Source: Planctomycetales bacterium (GTDB lineage: Bacteria; Planctomycetota; Planctomycetia; Planctomycetales; Planctomycetaceae). Taken from it: 8,288 nucleotides of DNA. Each line of letters opens with the position of its first letter. Positions within the stretch are counted from its first letter, which is position 1. The stretch is taken from NCBI GenBank assembly GCA_020050375.1, contig JAGVKR010000843.1, positions 1 to 8,288 on the forward strand. Reading direction: 5' to 3'. Shown here piece after piece: positions 1 to 5,753 of this stretch. The position numbers and the translations under genes are program-made. Under the pieces are notes generated by a model, which was not told where the DNA came from, made no database searches, and worked only from the letters and a program-made list of their open reading frames with translations.

Positions 1-630
1 GCTCTCACGGACGGTCGACATCGCGATCGGCGTTCGCCGTTCGGCAGCCAACGACGTGATCCGTCCCGTTCCCGATCGAATCAGGCGGAGCGCGTCCATC
101 CGCGGGTTGACATTCACGAACAGCCCCTGCGAGCTGATTCCCGAATGAACGGCGATCCCCAGTTGGGCCAGTTGTCCGCCGCGCGACCAGACGCCGGCCA
201 GCTCGTGCTGACGCCAGGCGTCGATCCGCAATTCGCTGCAAGTGTCGACGACGGCTTGCTCGACTCTTTCGCGAAGAGTGGCCAGCCCGAGGCTGCGCCG
301 GTCGAGGGGGAGAATCGGATACAGGGCCAGTTGGCCGGGGGCGTGGACGACGCACCCTCCGCCGCGGCTGAGCCAGCGGACTTCCATCTGCCGGGCGACA
401 AGCTCTTCCGACGGACAGGTGACGTGGGCCCGGCTTCCCTCGCGGCCGACGGTGATCAGAGGGGGGTGCTCGCAGACGAGCAGCGCCCCGCGGCCGTCGT
501 TCCGGCCGGCGATTTCGGCGACGAGCCGCTCCTGCAAATACAGGCAGGCGTCAAACTCCACCAATCCGAGGAGATGGACTTCGAGCGAAGCCTCTCGCGG
601 CAAATCCCAGATTGTGGTGGACGCGGCCAT
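1..630 (-). CDS. lipB: LipB-family octanoyltransferase-like protein, C-terminus outside window
   Basis: The first 210 codons are present; the frame is still open at the window edge, so the gene continues to the left. The ATG at 630-628 is the first possible start after an in-frame stop (636-634), and a GAAGGA stretch lies upstream of it. LipB moves octanoyl groups from acyl carrier protein to lipoyl domains. Family motifs seen in order: EHPPLITVGREG (about 54-65), RGGGCVVHAPGQLALYPI (89-106), GVW (146-148), the GGQLAQLGIAV stretch (151-161), QGLFVNVN (168-175) and ITSLA (191-195). The fold assignment is good. However, the catalytic Lys (E. coli K135) aligns with Gln153, the conserved His before GL with Gln168, and the catalytic Cys of the PCG motif falls in RSGTG, which has no Cys. 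There is no lysine anywhere in the 210 residues. It may therefore be an inactive or differently acting paralogue. Divergent from smpB. Confidence 0.85.
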   Translation of the reverse strand, partial: MAASTTIWDLPREASLEVHLLGLVEFDACLYLQERLVAEIAGRNDGRGALLVCEHPPLITVGREGSRAHVTCPSEELVARQMEVRWLSRGGGCVVHAPGQLALYPILPLDRRSLGLATLRERVEQAVVDTCSELRIDAWRQHELAGVWSRGGQLAQLGIAVHSGISSQGLFVNVNPRMDALRLIRSGTGRITSLAAERRTPIAMSTVRES

Positions 631-700
631 GGCTCAAATCATTCCTTCGTTTGCCCGTACCGAATCCGCATTGGACACACGTGGGACTCGACATGGCAAA

Positions 701-754
701 CCTCGCAGTGGGGCTGGTATAACCAGTCATTAGTCCTATTCTACCACTGCGAGG
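701..754. repeat. 11-bp perfect inverted repeat with nested palindrome
   Basis: CCTCGCAGTGG at 701-711 is exactly complementary to CCACTGCGAGG at 744-754. The 32-base interior contains a second dyad, CTGGT-ATA-ACCAG (714-726). It lies about 70-125 bases upstream of the lipB-like start and could be an operator, a leader RNA structure of that gene, or the remnant of a small mobile repeat. The symmetry is seen directly; the function is unknown. Confidence 0.7.
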
Positions 755-781
755 ATAGGGTCTCAATATGGGGGAGTGGAG

Positions 782-896
782 TAGGGGTCAGGAATCAGGG
801 GTCAGGGAACAGAAACGCGTGCGAGTGGCCCATTTGGTTGGTCCCCTTTCACCTTTACGCCTTCCCTGACCCCCGACACCTAATTCCTAACCCCTG
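782..896. repeat. Inverted heptad-repeat element, copy 1
   Basis: The left arm carries the core YAGG at 782, 789, 796 and 803, with a final CAG at 810; the spacing is exactly 7 bases. The right arm carries CCTG or variants at 865, 872, 879, 886 and 893, again every 7 bases. The arms are imperfect reverse complements (left 783-809, right 862-895, the right arm having about 6 extra bases) around a non-periodic centre of about 52 bases. The periodicity recalls the heptanucleotide STRR repeats of cyanobacteria, but the core differs. The right arm ends about 40 bases before smpB. Confidence 0.8.
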
Positions 897-937
897 TTTG
901 CAGTTACGGAATCGACGTTCGAATTGAAGTTTGACTG

Positions 938-1423
938 ATGGCCACGAAAAGCGAAAAAAAAGCCGAGACATCCAACGAGCGGGCGATTTGCACGAATCGC
1001 AAGGCCCGTCACGAGTACGAAATTCTCGAACAGATCGAGTGCGGCATCGTACTGACCGGAAGTGAAGTCAAAAGCCTCCGCGACGGCAAGGTGTCGCTCG
1101 ATGAAGCGTACGCTCGCATTCGGGACGACGAAGTGTGGCTGGTCGGCTGCGACATCGCCATTTATCCCCAGGCGAGCCTGATGAATCACGAGCCGCGCCG
1201 CGTGCGCAAGCTGCTGCTGCATCGTCGCGAAGTGCGGAAATTCGCCGAGCAGGCGGCCCACAAGGGGCTGACGCTGGTCCCGCTGTCGCTGTATTTCACG
1301 CGCGGGATCGTCAAAGTGAAGCTGGCCATCGGCCGTGGCAAGAAGCTGCACGACAAACGCGAAAGCCTGAAGAAGAACGAAGCCAAGCGCGAGATGCAGC
1401 GCGCGCTCGCGTCGCGACGATAG
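938..1423 (+). CDS. smpB: SsrA-binding protein SmpB
   Basis: SmpB is a small RNA-binding protein that partners tmRNA in trans-translation, delivering it to stalled ribosomes. At 161 residues it has the usual family length. Motifs: NRKARHEYEI (20-29), the GIVLTGSEVKSLR strand-turn (36-48), HEPRRVRKLLLHRRE (84-98), GLTLVPLSLYF (110-120), VKVKLAIGRGKK (125-136) and HDKRE (138-142), followed by a basic C-terminal tail of the kind that inserts into the empty mRNA channel. All the typical blocks are intact, so it should be functional. The start is the first ATG, with only a weak purine stretch (GAAG) before it. tmRNA itself is not recognisable in the window. It is followed after 49 bases by the sulfatase-like gene on the same strand, so co-transcription is possible. 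Confidence 0.96.
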   Translation: MATKSEKKAETSNERAICTNRKARHEYEILEQIECGIVLTGSEVKSLRDGKVSLDEAYARIRDDEVWLVGCDIAIYPQASLMNHEPRRVRKLLLHRREVRKFAEQAAHKGLTLVPLSLYFTRGIVKVKLAIGRGKKLHDKRESLKKNEAKREMQRALASRR

Positions 1424-1472
1424 TCCGCTTCCAGGCACGGACCAGCACCGAACAACAGGAATCCGAGATCGA

Positions 1473-2846
1473 ATGCCTCGTCGCGCCGTTGTCCTCTCGT
1501 TCGATCAACTGCACCTCGGCTTTCTCGGTTGCTACGGCAACGATTGGATGGAGACGCCGAATCTCGATCGACTGGCGACGCAGGGGGTCGTCTTCGATCG
1601 ACACTTTGCCGAGAACGTCGATCCGGCGGCGGTGAACCATGCCTGGTGGACAGGTCGGTATCAGTCACTCGTCCCTCCGGACGCACAGCAGGATCAGGAG
1701 ACATTCCTGCCGGCACTGGAGAGCGCCGGCGTTCGGACGGCGCTCATCGTCGAAGCTGATGGACGGGACAGCGCCAGCGTGGCTCCTCCGTTTGAGGAAG
1801 TGATCGAAGTTCGGGGCGTCGACCGGTTGGGAGGAGAGGAGGGAGAGACTCCGTTCGCCCGTCTGGTGATCCGGGCCGGTGAATGGCTTCAGGAGGCGGC
1901 CGGCGAGGAGCGGCCCCGATTGTTGTGGCTGAAGTCGCGCGGCGTCCCCGCTCCCTGGCTCCCGCCGCTCGAATTCGGCGATCTGTATCTCGACGAATTC
2001 GGGCTGGGCGAAGGAGCAGCGGCGGGGGAGGACGACGACGGCTCCGACGGTCCGGAAGACGAATCGGATTCGGCGGAAAAGCAAGAACTACCTGCGGAGG
2101 ATGGACCGCGTGCCGGGCCTCCTTCGCCCGAAGCGGAAGCGGCGCTTGAGCTCAAGTACGCGCGAGCCTTGTACGCCGCATACGTCAGTTGGCTCGATCG
2201 CTGGACAGGCAAGCTACTGCGGACGCTCGAAGCTGCGCCGGGATGGGACGAGACGCTGTTGATCGTGACCGCCGGCGCCGGACAGGGGCTGGGCGAACAT
2301 GCACCGCTTGCAGAGAAGGCGTTGTTGCTTCGCGACGAGCTGATGCACACGCTGCTGATCGTGCGAGTTCCGGACGGCGGGCACGAAGGGACACGCCGCG
2401 CGGCGCTCGTTCAAACGGTCGATTTGCCGGCAACGCTGGTTGATTGGTTCGGCGTGGGACGCGAAGGGGCAAGCTCGGCGGGGGCGGAAACGGTCGAGGG
2501 GAGTGGCGACAAGGCGCTGGCGGAGAAGAGCTTGCTCGCAATTGTCCGGAATGAATGCGATGCAGTGCGTGATTTCGCGTTGTTGCGCACGACCGACGAA
2601 TGGGGTTTGCGGACCGACGACTTTCTGTACGTCGCGCCGCAGGATCCCGAACAAATGGCGCGGCATTCGGCGGCGCTGTTGTTCGAGAAGCCGCACGACC
2701 GCTGGGACCATGCCGACGTTTCGTCGCAATACCCGCACTGCGTCGAAGAGCTCCACGCCCGTTTGCTATACTTCGCGCGGTCAGCGATGAGGGACCAGGT
2801 GTCAGGAGGCAGGCATCAGGCGCCAGCGGCACCTCCTGTCTCCTGA
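1473..2846 (+). CDS. Sulfatase-fold protein, probably catalytically dead
   Basis: The N-terminus has the layout of the sulfatase branch of the alkaline phosphatase superfamily: a hydrophobic strand and one Asp (AVVLSFDQLHLGFLGCYGN, 5-23), then TPNLDRLATQGVVFDRHF (28-45) and TGRY (60-63). The core continues to about residue 330, including LLIVTAGAGQGLGEHAPL (262-279) where active sulfatases carry an (S/T)DHG..lGeHg motif. The catalytic C/S-x-P-x-R nucleophile site is replaced by VDPAAVNHA, the second Asp of the first motif is Gln12, and the Asp-His pair is Gly-Ala. A hydrolase role is therefore doubtful; it may be a structural or binding protein. An acidic low-complexity insert lies at about 186-210. 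No signal peptide is visible, so it is probably cytoplasmic. The last residues (about 441-457) are translated from an intergenic repeat. An AGGA sits about 12 bases before the ATG. trHb follows 43 bases downstream. Confidence 0.8.
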   Translation: MPRRAVVLSFDQLHLGFLGCYGNDWMETPNLDRLATQGVVFDRHFAENVDPAAVNHAWWTGRYQSLVPPDAQQDQETFLPALESAGVRTALIVEADGRDSASVAPPFEEVIEVRGVDRLGGEEGETPFARLVIRAGEWLQEAAGEERPRLLWLKSRGVPAPWLPPLEFGDLYLDEFGLGEGAAAGEDDDGSDGPEDESDSAEKQELPAEDGPRAGPPSPEAEAALELKYARALYAAYVSWLDRWTGKLLRTLEAAPGWDETLLIVTAGAGQGLGEHAPLAEKALLLRDELMHTLLIVRVPDGGHEGTRRAALVQTVDLPATLVDWFGVGREGASSAGAETVEGSGDKALAEKSLLAIVRNECDAVRDFALLRTTDEWGLRTDDFLYVAPQDPEQMARHSAALLFEKPHDRWDHADVSSQYPHCVEELHARLLYFARSAMRDQVSGGRHQAPAAPPVS

Positions 2847-2873
2847 CGCCTGTCTCCTGCCCCCTGAATCCTG
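2796..2873. repeat. Inverted heptad-repeat element, copy 2, overlapping gene end
   Basis: CAGG occurs at 2796, 2803, 2810 and 2817, with a final CAG at 2824; CCTG occurs at 2835, 2842, 2849, 2856, 2863 and 2870. Every step within each arm is exactly 7 bases; the other three positions of each heptad vary. The arms are imperfect reverse complements (about 24 of 31 positions by eye) around a short centre, so RNA could fold into a long interrupted hairpin. The left arm lies inside the sulfatase-like reading frame. The right arm starts within its last codons (stop at 2844-2846) and ends 16 bases before the haemoglobin start. Confidence 0.85.
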
Positions 2874-2889
2874 CATGTGAGATCGAGCC

Positions 2890-3273
2890 ATGTCCGAAAC
2901 CGCGTCACTTTACGAACGTCTGGGCGGGGTCTACTCGATCGCTTCAGTCGTCGATGACTTCATCGATCGGGTGATGGACGATCCGCGGCTCAATGCGAAC
3001 CCGAAGGTGGACGAAGCGCATCACCGTGTGTCGCGGGCCGGCTTCAAGTACCTGGTGACGGAAATGGTCTGCTGGGCAACCGGCGGGCCGCAGACCTACA
3101 CGGGCCGGTCGATGCACGACTCGCACGCGCACCTCGACATCACCGAAGGAGAATGGGGGTCGTTCCTCGACGATTTCCGACAGACGATGGACCGGTTTGA
3201 AGTCCCTGAATCGATGCGTCAGGAACTGCTGACGATCATCAACAGCACCAAAGCCGACATTGTCTTGAAGTAA
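2890..3273 (+). CDS. Group 1 truncated haemoglobin (trHbN-like)
   Basis: A 127-residue 2-on-2 globin that binds haem; family roles include NO detoxification, oxygen handling and redox sensing. Seen: SLYERLGG (6-13) at the start of the fold, helix B with VVDDFIDRV (20-28), the GGPQTYTGRSM block (65-75) and the proximal haem ligand His79 in SHAHLDIT (78-85), then a C-terminal helix. The length is typical for the family with no tail. Aligned by eye to the mycobacterial trHbN, the B10 Tyr is Ile25 and the E7/E11 positions are Phe52 and Val56, giving an apolar distal pocket. Start: the ATG follows GAGATCGAGCC, a weak Shine-Dalgarno. It probably shares transcripts with the upstream gene unless the heptad hairpin between them stops transcription. 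Confidence 0.92.
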   Translation: MSETASLYERLGGVYSIASVVDDFIDRVMDDPRLNANPKVDEAHHRVSRAGFKYLVTEMVCWATGGPQTYTGRSMHDSHAHLDITEGEWGSFLDDFRQTMDRFEVPESMRQELLTIINSTKADIVLK

Positions 3274-3368
3274 GTCCATATCTAAAAGTAATTTGCGTCG
3301 CGCCATCTAGAGACGCTGCGTCTGAAATGGACGTCGCCGTGCCCACCATTTCGTTGCCCCACCCCGCA

Positions 3369-3397
3369 TTGACACAATCCCCCGCCACATATAAACT
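3369..3397 (+). promoter_or_regulatory. Candidate sigma-70-type promoter of lipoprotein gene
   Basis: A perfect TTGACA at 3369-3374 is followed by TAAACT at 3392-3397 (17-base spacer) or TATAAA at 3390-3395 (15-base spacer). It lies 50-80 bases before the chosen ATG at 3449, in the only sizeable gap of the rightward series, so it would separate the lipoprotein gene from the haemoglobin gene. This is the best promoter match I see in the window. Confidence 0.55.
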
Positions 3398-3448
3398 TCC
3401 GCCGCTTCGTGGGGGGCGTTTGCGCTCTCGTCCTGGGTGACGGGAAGC

Positions 3449-4384
3449 ATGTCTCAATTTCTCTCAATGTCTCGCGGCGATTACCGTCGGTTCGCACTTT
3501 GGTCGGCCCTTCTTTTCGCATTGGGCTTGGCGTCGTCGGGGTGCGCGCTGTTCACGAAACCGACGGGCGAGCTCATTACCAAAACGTTCAAACTGCCCAC
3601 GATCGGCGTTCCTCCCGATGCGATTCAACTCGACGTCGTTTACGTCGAACGGCCACTAGGCGATGCGCTGCTCGGGGACGAATTGTGGCGATACACCAGC
3701 GAGATTTCGATCGAAACCGAGCAGCGTTCGACGCTCAAGCGAAACGGGTTTCGGGCCGGCGTGGTCGGATCGAATCCCCCCCCGGCGCTCCAGCGGATGC
3801 TGGGCTTGAAGCACGATTTTGCGTACGAGCCGCAGGCGGAGAAATCGAAACAACTGAGGGGCCATCGTTATATGCTCCGTTCGGGGAGCCAGCAGACGAT
3901 TCTGGCGAGTCCGGTTTATCCCGAATGCTCGCTGGATATTCCCCAGGGAGACCGATCGCAGCATCACAGCTTCGAGAATGCCCAATGCAAGTATCGCGTC
4001 ACGGCCGAGCGACTGCAGGATGGCTGGGTGCAACTCGACTTCGTGCCGCAGATTCATCACGGTTCGCAACAGGTGCGGCCCGTCGTGGGCGAAGACGGCT
4101 GGCAGTACCAGGATGGGCAAAAAACCGCGACACTCTTCCCGCAACGATTCACCGTTCGGCTGGCCGTTGGGGATATGGCCATTCTCACGGCGGCCGACGG
4201 TTCGCAGGGTCGTTTGGGAGAACTGTTCTTCCGCGGTCCCCCCGCATTGACACCGCCGGGTGAAGCGGGGCACGCCGAAGTGGGCCACTCGGCCGATTCG
4301 CTCAACAGCGTGCAGCGGCTGCTTGTGGTGCGGCTGGCCGGAATGGGGACCAGCAACGCGCCCCACGCCTCAGTCGCGAAGTAG
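3449..4384 (+). CDS. Predicted lipoprotein of unknown function
   Basis: I do not recognise a characterised family. The N-terminus has a short basic region (DYRR), a hydrophobic run (ALWSALLFALGLA) and SSGC, a lipobox-like site that would make Cys32 (counting from this ATG) the lipidated residue, so the mature protein of about 280 residues should be membrane-anchored and extracytoplasmic. After it come a proline-rich PTIGVPPDAIQLDVVYVERP stretch and mixed alpha/beta sequence with few cysteines; I see no transmembrane segment, repeats or catalytic motif. The part around RLQDGWVQLDFVPQIHHG to RFTVRLAVGDMAIL looks beta-rich. A GTG at 3437 and an ATG at 3467 in the same frame are alternative starts; none has a good Shine-Dalgarno, and 3449 gives the most ordinary leader. 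It has its own candidate promoter and converges on fba. It may be planctomycete-specific. Confidence 0.75.
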   Translation: MSQFLSMSRGDYRRFALWSALLFALGLASSGCALFTKPTGELITKTFKLPTIGVPPDAIQLDVVYVERPLGDALLGDELWRYTSEISIETEQRSTLKRNGFRAGVVGSNPPPALQRMLGLKHDFAYEPQAEKSKQLRGHRYMLRSGSQQTILASPVYPECSLDIPQGDRSQHHSFENAQCKYRVTAERLQDGWVQLDFVPQIHHGSQQVRPVVGEDGWQYQDGQKTATLFPQRFTVRLAVGDMAILTAADGSQGRLGELFFRGPPALTPPGEAGHAEVGHSADSLNSVQRLLVVRLAGMGTSNAPHASVAK

Positions 4385-4408
4385 CGGCCGGCTACGACAC
4401 TTTCGCGA
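4374..4408. terminator. Candidate bidirectional terminator across two stop codons
   Basis: An outer stem TCGCGAA (4374-4380) with TTCGCGA (4402-4408) encloses an inner stem GTAGC (4381-4385) with GCTAC (4391-4395). The structure contains the stop codons of both converging genes (4382-4384 plus strand, 4394-4392 minus strand). There is no T tract on either side, so intrinsic termination is uncertain; it may instead protect both 3' ends. Confidence 0.45.
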
Positions 4409-5426
4409 TGATCGTTTTGCCGCTCGACAGCAGATCGTCGCATGCCTGGCCGAGGCGGTCGGCGACCCCTTTTTCGCCCGCCTTGAGGTAGCTGCGCGGG
4501 TCGTAGAGCTTTTTGTCCCCCACTTCGCCATCGATCTTCAGCACGCCCGCGTAGTTCTTGAACATGTGATCGGCGATGGGACGAGTGAAGGCATATTGGG
4601 TGTCGGTGTCGATGTTCATCTTCACGACGCCATACGCCAGCGTTTCGCGAATTTCTTCCAGCGGCGTCCCCGAACCGCCGTGGAAGACCAGGTCGAACTC
4701 GGCCCGCTTGCCGTACTTGGCCATCACCGCTTCCTGACCGTGCTTGAGGATGTCAGGGCGGAGTTTCACTGCGCCGGGCTTGTACGACCCGTGCACGTTG
4801 CCAAACGTCGCGGCAAACATGTAACGTCCGAGCCCTTTGAGCCCTTCGTAAACGGCGACCATATCTTCCGGAGTGGTGTACAGTTTTTCGCGGGGTTGTC
4901 CCGAGTGGTCGACGCCGTCTTCTTCACCTCCCACAACACCGGCTTCGACTTCGAGGATGATCTCGTTTTTGGCGCAGTCCTGCAGCAGAGCCTTCGAGAG
5001 CTTGAGGTTCTCGGCGAGCGGCAGCTCGCTGGCATCGAGCATGTGCGATTGAAACAGGTTGGGCAGTCCCGCGGCGCGGCGCCGAGCGGTTTCGGCGATC
5101 AGCGGCTTTAGAAACGGCTCGACCTTTTTGGGTTGGCAATGGTCGGTGTGCAGGGCGACGAGCACGTCGTGACGGGCGGCCAGGCGATGGGCCGCCTCGG
5201 CCAATACGATGGCTCCGAACGCCGCATCTTTGACGTTGAGCCCCGAGGCGAACTCTCCCCCGCCGGTCGAGACCTGAATGATTCCGTCGGATTTCTTGTC
5301 GGCAAAGGCCTTCAGCGCGGCGTTGATCGTGATGATCGACGTCACGTTGATCGCCGCATAGGCGTAATTGCCCGCCTGGGCAGCGTCGAGCATGGCGGCG
5401 TATTGCTTGGGGGTGGCGATGGGCAT
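4392..5426 (-). CDS. fba: Class II fructose-bisphosphate aldolase
   Basis: A zinc-dependent aldolase that reversibly splits fructose 1,6-bisphosphate into dihydroxyacetone phosphate and glyceraldehyde 3-phosphate (glycolysis, gluconeogenesis), in the cytoplasm. The 344-residue protein is close in length and sequence to the mycobacterial Fba, starting with MPIATP. Seen: STGGGEF (53-59), HTDHC (93-97) with catalytic Asp95 and zinc ligand His96, GGEEDGV (166-172), FGNVHG (208-213) with zinc ligand His212, FHGGSG (248-253) with the third zinc ligand His249, NIDTDTQYAFTRPI (271-284) and a YDPRSYLK C-terminal motif (308-315). All active-site blocks are intact. A GAGAGG Shine-Dalgarno lies 9 bases before the ATG. 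It diverges from glnA across a 327-base spacer and converges with the lipoprotein gene 7 bases away. Confidence 0.96.
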   Translation of the reverse strand: MPIATPKQYAAMLDAAQAGNYAYAAINVTSIITINAALKAFADKKSDGIIQVSTGGGEFASGLNVKDAAFGAIVLAEAAHRLAARHDVLVALHTDHCQPKKVEPFLKPLIAETARRRAAGLPNLFQSHMLDASELPLAENLKLSKALLQDCAKNEIILEVEAGVVGGEEDGVDHSGQPREKLYTTPEDMVAVYEGLKGLGRYMFAATFGNVHGSYKPGAVKLRPDILKHGQEAVMAKYGKRAEFDLVFHGGSGTPLEEIRETLAYGVVKMNIDTDTQYAFTRPIADHMFKNYAGVLKIDGEVGDKKLYDPRSYLKAGEKGVADRLGQACDDLLSSGKTIIAKVS

Positions 5427-5753
5427 GGCACGAAACCTCTCAACAAGACATTGGGGGATCGATCAAGCCTGCGGAAAGCGGCTTGAAAAGCTGGCAATGG
5501 GGAACGCCGCGCCGGGCGCGACCGGTCGATCAATATCAGGTTTTTGGACGGGGGACAAGCATCTGGCGAAGAGCCAGCAACTCCCGGGCCTCGCCAGTGG
5601 ATTTTGTATTCCGGGGCGGGTATGCTGGCTCGCCTCACGTCAAAATGATCTCACAGGGAATTTTCCGGACGCCGGCGTAGGCGGTCCGGAGATTGGATAA
5701 GCGCTCAATTCTCTGCACCTGGTGACGCTCACTTTGCACAAGGAGATGGCCTG
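5427..5753. other. Divergent intergenic region between fba and glnA
   Basis: No gene is supported. Several dyads are visible: TCAAGCC with GGCTTGA (5463-5469 and 5480-5486), CTGGC-GAAGA-GCCAG (about 5562-5576), and CCGGAC with GTCCGG (about 5667-5691, with a bulged inner extension). I see no convincing sigma-54 (GG-N10-GC) promoter and no sigma-70 pair. The glnA leader ends with AAGGAG, 8 bases before the ATG. Confidence 0.6.

Larger units (their letters stand above)
631..937. other. Divergent intergenic region between lipB-like gene and smpB
   Basis: No gene is supported in this 307-base spacer. It must hold the promoters of both divergent genes, but I see no convincing -35/-10 pair. It contains an 11-bp perfect inverted repeat (701-711 with 744-754) enclosing a smaller palindrome, and a heptad-based inverted repeat element (about 782-896), each listed separately. 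Short reading frames across it look like chance shadows. Confidence 0.7.

Noticed and set aside
145..927. Long plus-strand reading frame of 260 codons
   Set aside because: It is the antisense shadow of the lipB-like gene continued through the spacer and its repeats; no protein family character.
631..937. tmRNA gene next to smpB
   Set aside because: No tRNA-like acceptor ends, GTTCGA T-loop or tag reading frame could be seen here or elsewhere in the window.
3362..4253. 14-base repeat CCCCGCATTGACAC at 3362-3375 and 4240-4253
   Set aside because: One copy is promoter and the other coding; no extension on either side, so probably coincidence.
3409..4263. 284-codon frame overlapping the lipoprotein gene
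   Set aside because: Arginine-rich, low-information translation typical of a shadow frame; the other frame has a signal peptide and a promoter.
5424..5440. Sigma-54 promoter at TGGCACG for fba or glnA
   Set aside because: The GC doublet expected 10 bases after GG is absent, and the position overlaps the fba start codon in the wrong place.
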